Positions 1 through 8,328 of a DNA stretch of 64,000 bases are shown in pieces; position 1 is the first letter of the stretch; each line of letters begins with the position of its first letter. The stretch is from Pseudonocardia kunmingensis (lineage in GTDB: Bacteria > Actinomycetota > Actinomycetes > Mycobacteriales > Pseudonocardiaceae): NCBI RefSeq assembly GCF_006716445.1, contig NZ_VFPA01000001.1:2170001-2234000 (forward strand). The letters run 5' to 3'. The position numbers and the translations under genes were made by a program. The notes below the pieces were generated by a model. The model searched no databases and had not been told where the DNA came from. It was given only the letters and a program-made list of their open reading frames with translations.

Positions 1-758
1 CCGGCCACCTCCGCCACCTCGGGCGCGACGTCGCCGACCAGGCCGGCGTCGGTGCGCGTGACACCGACGTCGAGCACCGCGGCGCCCGGCGCCACCATGT
101 CGGCGGTGATCAGCCCCTGCACGCCGGCCGCGGCGACCACCACGTCGGCACGGCGCACCTCGGCGGCGAGGTCCTTGGTGCCGGTGTGGCAGAGCGTCAC
201 GGTGGCGTTCTCCGAGCGGCGGGTGAGCAGCAGCCCGAGCGGCCGGCCCACGGTCACCCCGCGGCCCACCACGGTGACGCGTGCGCCGTTCAGGTCCACG
301 CCGTAGCGGCGGCACAGCTCGACGATGCCGCGCGGCGTGCACGGCAGCGGGCCCGGCTCGCCGAGCACCAGCCGCCCGAGGCTCACCGGGGCGAGCCTGT
401 CGGCGTCCTTCATCGGGTCGATCCGCTCGAGCGCCGCGCCGGCGTCGAGGCCCTTCGGCAGCGGGAGCTGCACGATGAAACCGGTGCAGGCGGGGTCGGT
501 GTTCAGCTCGTCGATCGCCCGCTCGACATCGGACTGGGTGGCGTCGGCCGGCAGCTCCCGCTGGATCGAGGTGATCCCGACCTTGGCGCAGTCGCGGTGC
601 TTGCCGCGCACGTAGGAGTGCGAGCCCGGGTCGTCGCCGACGAGCAGCGTGCCCAGCCCCGGCGCGACGCCCGCGGCCTGCAGCTTCTCGACCCGTCCCG
701 CCAGCTCGCCCAGGATCTCCTGCAGCGTGGCCTTGCCGTCCATCACCGTCGCCGTCAC
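1..758 (-). CDS. folD: Methylenetetrahydrofolate dehydrogenase/cyclohydrolase FolD (3' end cut off)
   Basis: Bifunctional cytosolic enzyme that oxidises 5,10-methylene-THF to methenyl-THF (NADP-dependent) and hydrolyses it to 10-formyl-THF. About 252 codons are present; the C-terminus runs off the left edge. The visible protein starts [15 protein letters not shown] and shows the family landmarks: [15 protein letters not shown] (the lysine of the YVxxK motif), the QLPLPKG substrate loop near residue 100, a PCTPRGI segment, and the Rossmann segment [16 protein letters not shown] in place of the usual GRSxxVGxP. Start taken as the GTG at 758; an ATG five codons in is the alternative. It is the last gene of the leftward set, separated from the pentapeptide gene by a palindromic repeat. 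Identification is secure. Confidence 0.93.
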   Translation of the reverse strand, partial: MTATVMDGKATLQEILGELAGRVEKLQAAGVAPGLGTLLVGDDPGSHSYVRGKHRDCAKVGITSIQRELPADATQSDVERAIDELNTDPACTGFIVQLPLPKGLDAGAALERIDPMKDADRLAPVSLGRLVLGEPGPLPCTPRGIVELCRRYGVDLNGARVTVVGRGVTVGRPLGLLLTRRSENATVTLCHTGTKDLAAEVRRADVVVAAAGVQGLITADMVAPGAAVLDVGVTRTDAGLVGDVAPEVAEVA

Positions 759-824
759 GGCTCCATCCTCCCAGTTCGCCGGACGCCGTCGAGCCCCGGT
801 GCGCCGTCGCGCGACGCACACACG

Positions 825-895
825 AGCTCGCACACCGATCGTGGCGCTCGCACACCGACTGCAGTCGGTGTAGGAGCGCAGCAGTCGGTGTGTCA
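825..895. repeat. Family B palindromic repeat, copy 1
   Basis: The core ACACCGACTGCAGTCGGTGT is a perfect 20-bp palindrome at 852-871. It is nested in a wider imperfect dyad in which CACACCGA and GCGCTC on the left match GAGCGC and TCGGTGTG on the right. The element touches the stop codon of the leftward pentapeptide gene (893-895). The same core recurs at 8166-8187 and 8280-8299, and a diverged version at 62561-62634. Its position fits a terminator-like or REP-like role. Confidence 0.8.
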
Positions 896-1498
896 GGCGA
901 CGCGCAGCCCGTGGGCCGCGGCGAAGGCGATCGCCTGCTCCACGTCCACGGTGGCGCCGGCCAGGCCGGCCTGCACCATCGCGTCCGCCCCGAGCCGGGC
1001 GCCCCGCAGGTCCGCGCCCTCCAGCCGCGCGTGCAGCAGGCGGGCGCCGGTGAGGTCGGCGCCCTGCAGGTCGGCGCCCCGCAGATCGGCCTCCACGAGG
1101 TTCGCCTCGCGCAGCCGCAGCCCGGACAGGTCCGTCTCCCGCAGGTCGGCGCGGCCGAGCGCGGCGAGGGTCAGGTCGCAGTCCGTGAACGTGATCGGCC
1201 GCAGGCGGCAGTCGATCAGCGCGGTGCCCAGCAGCGAGCAGCCCCGGAACGCCGTGCCCACCAGCGTGGCCCGCACGATCCGGCAGGAGCGCAACGCGCT
1301 GCCGCGGTGCTGCGAGTCGCCGAGGTCGGCGCCGGTGAAGTCGCACTCGTCGAACGTGCACGACTCGGTGACCAGCCCGCGCAGGTCCGCGTCCTCGAAG
1401 CTGCAGCGCACGAACCGGCGCCGCCGCCACGGCTCGTCGCCCGCCCGCACGTCCGACAGGTCGAGATCGGCGTACTCACCATCGTCCTCCTGGTCCAC
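893..1498 (-). CDS. Pentapeptide-repeat protein
   Basis: About 201 residues. After a short N-terminal segment ([17 protein letters not shown]) the protein is nearly all A(D/N)LXX-type pentapeptides, such as [38 protein letters not shown] and [10 protein letters not shown]. These predict a right-handed quadrilateral beta-helix. Some family members mimic DNA and protect gyrase from quinolones (MfpA, Qnr), but many have no known role, and nothing here points to gyrase specifically. The GTG at 1498 is chosen because the sequence upstream in this frame (to an ATG at 1618) looks non-homologous and Arg/Pro-rich. No membrane segment or signal peptide is seen. Function unknown. Confidence 0.8.
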   Translation of the reverse strand: MDQEDDGEYADLDLSDVRAGDEPWRRRRFVRCSFEDADLRGLVTESCTFDECDFTGADLGDSQHRGSALRSCRIVRATLVGTAFRGCSLLGTALIDCRLRPITFTDCDLTLAALGRADLRETDLSGLRLREANLVEADLRGADLQGADLTGARLLHARLEGADLRGARLGADAMVQAGLAGATVDVEQAIAFAAAHGLRVA

Positions 1499-1621
1499 GA
1501 GTGCACCCTGCCACCCCGTCCGCCGTCGTTCGACGGCGCCGGACGTGATGCACACCCGGCCAGCTGAGGGACGGTTCACCCGCACGCTTCCTGCTGATCC
1601 CGGAGGACGACCGGACACAGA

Positions 1622-2317
1622 TCACCCGGATCTCAGTTCCATCCCGACAGCCCGCGAAAACCGCTCGTACGCTTCGTAGCTGCTCCTCATGCGGGTACGC
1701 ACCGGATCCAATGACGAATCCTGTCGGGCATAGGATTCACTCGACGTACGGAGCATGATCTGCACGGTCTCGGACTGCCTTCTCACCAGCTCCTCAGCGA
1801 GTCGCACCACCTCGTCAGGTGCGGCGACGGACGAGTTCACGTGATCTGCAGCTTCTCGAACCTCGTCATACGCCTCTCGGATATCGTCGTGGATCTCTTC
1901 GATTTCCTGCACGGTCGCCGGCACCCACGCAAACCCTTTGCTTTCGGCCACCACATCCACGCATTTCTGCTCATGCGCCTGGAGAGTCACGACCGCATCC
2001 TTCAACTTCGTGTAGGCTTCGTGGCGTTGCTCGCGCGCGAGACTTTGCCTGGCCGCGTCCTCGGCAGCCACGATCTGGTTGTGCGAGACCACCAGCGTGG
2101 GCACCCCGGCGCCCAGGGCTCCAATCGCCGCGCTCACGATCGCCACGACCGCCGTCGAGCGGGCCGACGAGCGCGTGGGTCGCGATTCCGGAGCCGCCGT
2201 GGTGTCCGCGCCAGGATCCGGGTGGTCGGGCCCTCCGTCGGCGCATCCCGGAGTGGACGGCATGCCGGGGTCGGGATTCTCCGAGGAGGATTCGCTTGGT
2301 GGTTCAGCTGGACCCAT
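1622..2317 (-). CDS. Hypothetical membrane-anchored coiled-coil protein
   Basis: 231 residues, not recognised as a named family. The N-terminal 50 residues are Pro/Ser/Asp-rich and disordered. One hydrophobic segment follows (STAVVAIVSAAIGALGAGVPTLVV), then a mostly helical charged region with heptad-like spacing (DAARQSLAREQRHEAYTKLKDAVVTLQAHEQK and beyond), suggesting a single-pass protein with a C-terminal coiled coil. The ATG at 2317 is chosen because GGGGGAG lies just upstream; a start at 2359 is possible. The gene looks less biased in codon use than its neighbours, which may mark recent acquisition, but this was judged by eye only. Confidence 0.55.
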   Translation of the reverse strand: MGPAEPPSESSSENPDPGMPSTPGCADGGPDHPDPGADTTAAPESRPTRSSARSTAVVAIVSAAIGALGAGVPTLVVSHNQIVAAEDAARQSLAREQRHEAYTKLKDAVVTLQAHEQKCVDVVAESKGFAWVPATVQEIEEIHDDIREAYDEVREAADHVNSSVAAPDEVVRLAEELVRRQSETVQIMLRTSSESYARQDSSLDPVRTRMRSSYEAYERFSRAVGMELRSG

Positions 2318-2681
2318 GCGACACTCCCCCCGATAAGTCACTTGCGCGGATTCTAGCAAAAATGATCATGCAGGGATAGTCCTGCGCGCCCACCCGTCGC
2401 GGCGCGCACGCACCCCGGTCGCGCGCGAGAGGGCACTCAGCGCGAACCCGATGGAACAGCGCTTGTTGCCATCCCGGCCGCTGTCAACGGGATTCGGTAC
2501 CCACGTCAGCCGGTCCATGGTCGAGTTCGCCCCCGTCCGCCGCGAGGGCCTTCGCCGGACGGGTTCCGGCGGGGACACTACGACTGTCCGGCATCCCGGA
2601 GCCCCTGTGGCCGCGGCCGTAGTGGAACAGGGCCCCGCGGGTGTCCCGTGCAGGGAGTTCTCATCGACGAGAGGAACACCG
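2318..2681. other. Divergent intergenic region upstream of hutU
   Basis: 364 bp between the leftward coiled-coil gene and hutU. The hutU frame stays open back to 2451, but that extension does not resemble urocanase. The region should hold the promoters of both genes; an AT-richer patch near 2350-2375 is the likeliest core. No clear operator dyad or riboswitch was recognised. Confidence 0.4.
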
Positions 2682-4346
2682 GTGGAAGGTGCCCGACCGG
2701 TCCGCGCCGCACGCGGCACGACCCTGACCGCCCGGTCCTGGCAGACCGAGGCCCCGCTGCGGATGCTCTGCAACAACCTCGACCCCGAGGTCGCCGAGCG
2801 GCCCGACGACCTCGTCGTCTACGGCGGCACCGGGCGCGCGGCCCGTGACTGGCGCTCGTTCGACGCGATGGTCGCCACGCTCACCACGCTCGCCGACGAC
2901 GAGACGATGCTCGTGCAGTCCGGACGGCCGGTCGGGGTGCTGCGCACGCACGAGTGGGCGCCGCGGGTGCTGATCGCCAACTCCAACCTGGTGGGCGACT
3001 GGGCCACCTGGCCGGAGTTCCGGCGGCTCGAGAAGCTCGGCCTGACGATGTACGGCCAGATGACCGCGGGCTCCTGGATCTACATCGGCACCCAGGGCAT
3101 CCTGCAGGGCACCTACGAGACGTTCGCGGCCGTCGCCGAGAAGCGGTTCGGGGGCACCCTCGCCGGCACGCTCACCGTCACGGGGGGCTGCGGCGGCATG
3201 GGCGGCGCACAGCCCCTCGCGGTCACCCTCAACGGCGGCGTCTGCCTGGTGGTCGACGTCGACGCGGCCCGCCTGCGCCGCCGCGTCGAGCACCGCTACC
3301 TCGACGAGCTGGCCACCGACCTCGACGACGCCGTCGCCCGCTGCACGGCGGCGAAGGGCGAGCGGCGGGCGCTGTCGATCGGGCTGGTCGGCAACTGCGC
3401 GCGGGTGCTGCCGGAACTGCTGCGCCGGGGCGTCGAGGTCGACATCGTCACCGACCAGACGGCCGCCCACGACCCGCTGTCCTACCTGCCCGACGGCGTC
3501 GACCTCGACGACTGGGACGACTACGCCGCGAAGAAGCCCGACGAGTTCACCGACCGGGCACGGGAGTCGATGGCCCGCCACGTCGAGGCGATGGTCGGGT
3601 TCCTCGACGCGGGCGCCGAGGTGTTCGACTACGGCAACTCCCTGCGCGACGAGGCCCGCCAGGGCGGCTACGACCGCGCGTTCGCCTACCCCGGCTTCGT
3701 GCCCGCCTACATCCGGCCGCTGTTCTGCGAGGGCAAGGGCCCGTTCCGGTGGGCGGCGCTGTCGGGCGACCCGGCCGACATCGCCGTCACCGACGACGCC
3801 GTGCTCGAACTCTTCCCCGAGCACGACCGGCTGCACCGCTGGATCCGCGCCGCCCGCGAGCGCGTGGCGTTCCAGGGCCTGCCGGCGCGGATCTGCTGGC
3901 TCGGGCAGGGCGAGCGCGACAAGGCCGGGCTGCGGTTCAACGAGCTCGTCGCGTCGGGGGAGATCCGCGCGCCGATCGTGATCGGCCGCGACCACCTCGA
4001 CACCGGCTCGGTCGCCTCGCCCTACCGCGAGACCGAGGGCATGGCCGACGGCTCGGACGCCATCGCCGACTGGCCGCTGCTGAACGCGCTGGTCAGCACA
4101 TCGTCAGGGGCGAGCTGGGTGTCGATCCACCAGGGCGGCGGCGTCGGGATGGGGCGCTCGATCCACGCCGGTCAGGTCACGGTGGCCGACGGCACCGAGC
4201 TGGCCGCCGCGAAGATCGAGCGGGTGCTGACGAACGACCCGGCGACGGGCGTCCTGCGCCACGTCGACGCCGGGTACGAGACCGCGGCCGAGACCGCGCA
4301 GGTCCACGGCCTGCGGGTGCCGATGGCCGAGGGTGGCGAGGGATGA
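2682..4346 (+). CDS. hutU: Urocanate hydratase HutU
   Basis: NAD-dependent hydration of urocanate to imidazolonepropionate, the second step of histidine degradation, in the cytosol. 554 residues, the usual length. Landmarks are [21 protein letters not shown] near the N-terminus, [17 protein letters not shown], the glycine-rich [17 protein letters not shown] segment of the NAD site, [33 protein letters not shown] and [15 protein letters not shown]. The GTG at 2682 is preferred because GAGAGGAA lies about 8 nt upstream and homologues begin at this point ([12 protein letters not shown]). It is first in a run of overlapping genes continuing through hutI. hutH is not in the window. Confidence 0.95.
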   Translation: MEGARPVRAARGTTLTARSWQTEAPLRMLCNNLDPEVAERPDDLVVYGGTGRAARDWRSFDAMVATLTTLADDETMLVQSGRPVGVLRTHEWAPRVLIANSNLVGDWATWPEFRRLEKLGLTMYGQMTAGSWIYIGTQGILQGTYETFAAVAEKRFGGTLAGTLTVTGGCGGMGGAQPLAVTLNGGVCLVVDVDAARLRRRVEHRYLDELATDLDDAVARCTAAKGERRALSIGLVGNCARVLPELLRRGVEVDIVTDQTAAHDPLSYLPDGVDLDDWDDYAAKKPDEFTDRARESMARHVEAMVGFLDAGAEVFDYGNSLRDEARQGGYDRAFAYPGFVPAYIRPLFCEGKGPFRWAALSGDPADIAVTDDAVLELFPEHDRLHRWIRAARERVAFQGLPARICWLGQGERDKAGLRFNELVASGEIRAPIVIGRDHLDTGSVASPYRETEGMADGSDAIADWPLLNALVSTSSGASWVSIHQGGGVGMGRSIHAGQVTVADGTELAAAKIERVLTNDPATGVLRHVDAGYETAAETAQVHGLRVPMAEGGEG

Positions 4347-4489
4347 GCGGCGGCGCCGACATCTCGTGGGTCGTCGGCCTGGTCGTCACCGCGGCGGTCT
4401 ACCACCCCTGGGCCAGGCGGACGACCGACGTGCCGACGGCGATGACCTACCCGCCAGGGACCGTCGAGCAGGAGGCGGGTGCGCGGTGA
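4343..4489 (+). pseudogene. 48-codon permease-like remnant or small membrane protein inside the hut operon
   Basis: A short frame coupled by ATGA to hutU and by GTGA to the next gene. It encodes one hydrophobic helix (ISWVVGLVVTAAVYHPWARR) and a polar tail ending VEQEAGAR. The 'DISWVVGL(V)V..A.VY' pattern followed by a basic ARR stop-transfer resembles the last membrane segment of NCS1-type nucleobase/allantoin symporters, which occur in some actinobacterial hut loci. I infer a deletion derivative that kept only the permease C-terminus, held in frame because translational coupling needs it. It could instead be a genuine small membrane protein. Confidence 0.45.
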
Positions 4490-5661
4490 CCTTCGACGCG
4501 ATGTGGGCCGACCTCGAACCGGTCGGCCGCGACTCCCGCAGCGGGGGCTACCGCCGGTTCGCCTGGACGGCCACCGACGCCACGTTGCGCGAGTGGTTCA
4601 CCGGTGCCGTGCAGGCCCGCGGGCTCGAGGTCACCACCGACCGCGCAGGCAACCTGTGGGCCTGGGCGGGCGACCCCGACGCCGACGGACCCGGCCTGGT
4701 CGTCGGCAGCCACCTCGACTCGGTGCCCGACGGAGGCGCCTTCGACGGCCCGCTGGGGGTGGTGTCCGCCCTCGCCGCGCTCGACGCCTTACGCGCCCGC
4801 GGATGGAGCCCGCGGCGGCCGCTGGGGATCGCGGTCTTCGGCGACGAGGAGGGTGCGCGGTTCGGAGTGGCGTGCGCGGGCAGCCGGATCCTCACCGGGG
4901 TCCTCGACGCCGACCGCGCCCGCGCCCTGCGCGACGCCGACGGCACGACGATGGCCGAGGCGATGGCGGCTGCGGGACACGACCCCGGCCGGGTCGGACG
5001 GGACGAGGCCACCCTGCGCCGCGTGGGTGCGTTCGTCGAACTGCACGTCGAGCAGGGTCGGGCGCTCGCAGGCGGGAGCGCCGCGGTCGGGGTCGCGCGC
5101 GCGATCTGGCCGCACGGCCGGTGGCGCCTCGACCTGCGCGGGCGCGCCGACCACGCCGGCACCACGCTCCTGGCCGACCGCGACGACCCGATGCTGCGCC
5201 TCGCCGACGCCGTCCGCACCGCGCGATCGGCAGCGCACCAGCACGCGATCCTCGCGACGGTCGGGAAGGTCGCGGTCGAGCCGAACGGCGTCAACGCCAT
5301 CCCCTCGGCGGTCACCGCGTGGCTCGACGCGCGCGGCCCGGGCGAGCCGGCCGTCCGGTCCGTGGTCGCCGCGGTCGGGGCCGCCGCGGGCGTCGACCCG
5401 GTCGAGGAGTCCTTCACTCCGCCCACCGCCTTCGACGCGGGCCTGCGGGACCGGCTCGCCACGCTCCTCGCAGGCGCTCCCGTCCTCGCCACCGGCGCCG
5501 GGCACGACGCGGGGATCCTCGCCGCCGCCGGGATCCCGACCGCGATGTTGTTCGTGCGCAACCCCACCGGCGTCTCGCACTCCCCGCACGAGCACGCCGA
5601 ACCGGCCGACTGCCACGCGGGCGTCGCCGCGCTCGCGCGCGTGCTGGAGGAGCTCGCGTGA
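4486..5661 (+). CDS. M20-family amidohydrolase (allantoate amidohydrolase type), likely N-formylglutamate hydrolase
   Basis: 391 residues, start GTG overlapping the previous stop as GTGA. The di-metal M20/HyuC-AllC signatures are present in order: VGSHLDSVPDGGAFDGPLGV (metal ligand His and bridging Asp), GDEEGARFG, ELHVEQG, GRADHAGTT, GAGHDAGIL and a final GVSHSPHEHAE ligand segment. Family members hydrolyse carbamoyl or formimino groups from small acids (allantoate, N-carbamoyl amino acids). HutF in the next gene yields N-formylglutamate, no HutG deformylase is encoded nearby, and this gene sits between hutU and hutF. I therefore infer that it removes the formyl group. Annotation pipelines would likely call it allantoate amidohydrolase. 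Confidence 0.8.
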   Translation: MTFDAMWADLEPVGRDSRSGGYRRFAWTATDATLREWFTGAVQARGLEVTTDRAGNLWAWAGDPDADGPGLVVGSHLDSVPDGGAFDGPLGVVSALAALDALRARGWSPRRPLGIAVFGDEEGARFGVACAGSRILTGVLDADRARALRDADGTTMAEAMAAAGHDPGRVGRDEATLRRVGAFVELHVEQGRALAGGSAAVGVARAIWPHGRWRLDLRGRADHAGTTLLADRDDPMLRLADAVRTARSAAHQHAILATVGKVAVEPNGVNAIPSAVTAWLDARGPGEPAVRSVVAAVGAAAGVDPVEESFTPPTAFDAGLRDRLATLLAGAPVLATGAGHDAGILAAAGIPTAMLFVRNPTGVSHSPHEHAEPADCHAGVAALARVLEELA

Positions 5662-6974
5662 CGTACTGGTGCGAGCGGGCCTGGCTGGACGGCGGCGCGG
5701 TGCCCCGCGTCCGGGTGGCCGTCGCGGACGGCCGGATCGCGGGCGTCGAGATCGGGGCGGACGCCGCCCCGGGCGACGAGCGGTTGCGCGGCCTGGTGCT
5801 GCCCGGGTTCGCGAACGCCCACAGCCACGCCTTCCACCGGGCGCTGCGCGGCCGCACCCACGACGGCGGGGGCACGTTCTGGACGTGGCGGGAGCGGATG
5901 TACGCGGTCGCCGCGCGGCTCGACCCGGACACCTACCTGGCCCTGGCCCGCGCGGTGTACGCGGAGATGGCGCTGGCCGGCGTCACGTGCGTCGGCGAGT
6001 TCCACTACCTGCACCACGGCCGGGGCGGCACGCCCTACGCCGACCCGAACGCGATGGGCCGGGCGCTGGTCCGGGCCGCGGCGGACGCCGGGGTCCGGCT
6101 CACGCTGCTCGACACCTGCTACCTGGCCGGCGGGCTCGACGCGGCCGGCCACGCCCCGCTGGACGACGTGCAGGCCCGGTTCGGTGACGGGGACGCCGCG
6201 GCGTGGGCGGCCCGCGTCGACGGTCTCGGCGAGCACGACCACGTCCGGGTCGGTGCCGCGGTGCACTCCGTGCGCGCGGTGCCGGCCGACCAGCTGCCCG
6301 ACGTCGTGCGCGCCGCCGCGGGCCGCCCGCTGCACGTGCACCTGTCGGAGCAGCCGCGGGAGAACGCCGCGTGCGAGGCGTTCTACGGGTGCACGCCCAC
6401 CGCGCTGCTCGCCGGGCACGGCGTGCTCGGTCCGGCCACCACCGCCGTCCACGCCACCCACCTGTCCGAGGCCGACATCGCCCTGCTGGGCGGCTCGCGC
6501 ACCAGCGTCTGCGCCTGCCCCAGCACCGAGGCCGACCTCGCCGACGGCATCGGCCCGTTCCGCGCGCTGCGCGCCGCCGGGTCGCCGCTGGCCGTCGGCA
6601 GCGACCAGCACGCGGCCGTCGACCTGCTGGCCGAGGCGCGACTCGTCGAGTCCCACGAGCGGCTGGCCTCCGGCGAGCGGGGCCGCATCGCACCCGCCGC
6701 GCTCGTCGACGCGCTCACCGCCCACCACTGCCTGGGCTGGCCCGACGCCGGCCGCATCGCCCCCGGGCGGCGGGCCGACCTGGTCGCGGTCGCGCTCGAC
6801 TCGCCCCGCACCGCCGGGGCCGCACCCGATCAGGTCGTGATGGCCGCCTGCGCCGAGGACGTCCGCACCGTCGTGGTGGACGGCCGCGTCGTCGTCCGCG
6901 ACGGGCAGCACGTCCTCGGGGACGTGGGCGCACTGCTCGCCGCGGCCGTCGCACCGCTGTGGGAGGAATCGTGA
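5658..6974 (+). CDS. hutF: Formimidoylglutamate deiminase HutF
   Basis: Zn-dependent amidohydrolase-superfamily enzyme that converts N-formimino-L-glutamate to N-formyl-L-glutamate and ammonia. 438 residues; GTG start overlaps the M20 stop as GTGA. Landmarks: [19 protein letters not shown] (HxH metal motif plus the HutF-typical FHR), [46 protein letters not shown] and [19 protein letters not shown] (Asp metal ligand). The FHRALRGR and LADGIGP motifs separate HutF from chlorohydrolases and guanine deaminases. It defines this cluster as the five-step HutF route rather than the four-step HutG formiminoglutamase route. Confidence 0.93.
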   Translation: MTYWCERAWLDGGAVPRVRVAVADGRIAGVEIGADAAPGDERLRGLVLPGFANAHSHAFHRALRGRTHDGGGTFWTWRERMYAVAARLDPDTYLALARAVYAEMALAGVTCVGEFHYLHHGRGGTPYADPNAMGRALVRAAADAGVRLTLLDTCYLAGGLDAAGHAPLDDVQARFGDGDAAAWAARVDGLGEHDHVRVGAAVHSVRAVPADQLPDVVRAAAGRPLHVHLSEQPRENAACEAFYGCTPTALLAGHGVLGPATTAVHATHLSEADIALLGGSRTSVCACPSTEADLADGIGPFRALRAAGSPLAVGSDQHAAVDLLAEARLVESHERLASGERGRIAPAALVDALTAHHCLGWPDAGRIAPGRRADLVAVALDSPRTAGAAPDQVVMAACAEDVRTVVVDGRVVVRDGQHVLGDVGALLAAAVAPLWEES

Positions 6975-8134
6975 GCACGCTCGTCACCGGTATCGGGGAG
7001 CTCGTCACCAACGACGGGTCGCTGGGCGAGGGCCCGCTGGGCCTGGTGCCCGACGCGGCGCTCGTCGTCGAGGACGGCGCCGTGGCGTGGGTCGGTCCCG
7101 CCGCTGCCGCGCCCGCGGCGGACGCGCGCGTGGACGTCGAGGGCCGCGCCGTGCTGCCGGGGTTCGTCGACAGCCACGCGCACCTGGTGTTCGCCGGGGA
7201 GCGCTCCGCGGAGTTCGAGGCCCGGATGTCGGGCGTCCCGTACGACGGCGGCGGCATCGCCTCCACCGTCCGCGCCACCCGGGAGGCCGGTGACGACGTG
7301 CTGCGCGCCCGCCTGCGCGAGCTGGTCGCGGAGATGCGGGCGCAGGGCACCACGACCGTCGAGGTCAAGAGCGGATACGGGCTGACCGCGGCCGACGAGG
7401 AGCGGGCACTGCGGCTCGCGGGCGAGGTCACCGCCGAGACGACCTTCCTCGGGGCGCACGTCGTGCCGGCCGAGTACGCGGGCCGCGCGAGCGAGTACGT
7501 CGCGCTGGTCACCGGGCCGATGCTCGCGGCCTGCGCCCCGCACGCGCGGTGGGTGGACGTGTTCTGCGAGCCCGCGTCCCCGCACGCGTTCGACGGCGAC
7601 GCGAGCCGCGCCGTGCTGGTCGCGGGCCGCGACGCCGGGCTGGGGCTGCGCGTGCACGGCAACCAGCTCGGCCCGGGACCCGGCGTGCAGCTCGCCGTGG
7701 AGCTGGGCGCGGCCAGCGTCGACCACTGCACGTACCTGACGGGCGCCGACGTCGACGCGCTCGCCTCCGGCACCACGGTCGCGACGCTGCTGCCCGGCGT
7801 CGAGTTCTCCACCCGCCAGCCCTACCCGGACGCCCGCAGGCTGCTCGACGCCGGAGTCACCGTGGCACTGGCGACCGACTGCAACCCCGGCACGTGCTTC
7901 TCGTCCTCCATGGCGCTGTGCGTGGCGCTGGCGGTGCGGGAGATGCGGATGACACCGGCCGAGGCGGTGTGGGCCGCGACCGCGGGAGGCGCGGCCGCCC
8001 TGCGGCGCACCGACGTCGGCCACCTCGGAATCGGGGCCCGCGCCGACCTGTGCGTGCTCGCCGCGCCGTCCTACCGGCACCTGGCCTACCGCCCCGGCGT
8101 GCCACTGGCCCGCACGCTGGAGCTGCCCGGCTGA
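6971..8134 (+). CDS. hutI: Imidazolonepropionase HutI
   Basis: Hydrolyses 4-imidazolone-5-propionate to N-formimino-L-glutamate, the third step of histidine catabolism. 387 residues; the GTG start overlaps the hutF stop (GTGA). Metal-binding amidohydrolase motifs: [23 protein letters not shown] (HAH plus the HutI-typical FAGERS.EFE), [43 protein letters not shown] and [14 protein letters not shown]. It is the last gene of the hut operon and is followed immediately by tandem family B palindromic repeats, the likely transcription end facing dnaE2. Confidence 0.94.
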   Translation: MSTLVTGIGELVTNDGSLGEGPLGLVPDAALVVEDGAVAWVGPAAAAPAADARVDVEGRAVLPGFVDSHAHLVFAGERSAEFEARMSGVPYDGGGIASTVRATREAGDDVLRARLRELVAEMRAQGTTTVEVKSGYGLTAADEERALRLAGEVTAETTFLGAHVVPAEYAGRASEYVALVTGPMLAACAPHARWVDVFCEPASPHAFDGDASRAVLVAGRDAGLGLRVHGNQLGPGPGVQLAVELGAASVDHCTYLTGADVDALASGTTVATLLPGVEFSTRQPYPDARRLLDAGVTVALATDCNPGTCFSSSMALCVALAVREMRMTPAEAVWAATAGGAAALRRTDVGHLGIGARADLCVLAAPSYRHLAYRPGVPLARTLELPG

Positions 8135-8140
8135 ACCTCG

Positions 8141-8328
8141 GCTCGCACACCAACTGTGGTGCTCCCACACCGACTGCAGTCGGTGTGCCGGCGCAGGAGT
8201 CGGTGCGTCAGCGCAGGAGTCGGTGCGTCAGGGTCCGCAGCGACCGCAACGCCGCTCCCACACCGACTGTGGTGCTCCCACACCGACTGCAGTCGGTGCG
8301 CCGGCGCAGAAGTCGGTGTGCGAGCTGC
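8141..8328. repeat. Family B palindromic repeats, copies 2 and 3 in tandem
   Basis: This fills the convergent gap between hutI and dnaE2. It holds two copies of the same core (ACACCGACTGCAGTCGGTG), at 8166-8187 and 8280-8299, each with flanking GCTCCCACACCGACTGTGGT-like and AGGAGTCGGTGCGTCAG-like half repeats. The cluster begins 7 nt after the hutI stop and ends at the dnaE2 stop, so it could form large hairpins in transcripts from either side. Bidirectional termination is the simplest reading; the near-identical internal repeats also point to duplication of a mobile or REP-like unit. Confidence 0.8.

Noticed and set aside
2451-2681. N-terminal extension of HutU from an upstream ATG
   Set aside because: The 77 extra residues do not resemble urocanase; the GTG at 2682 has a ribosome-binding site and matches the family start.
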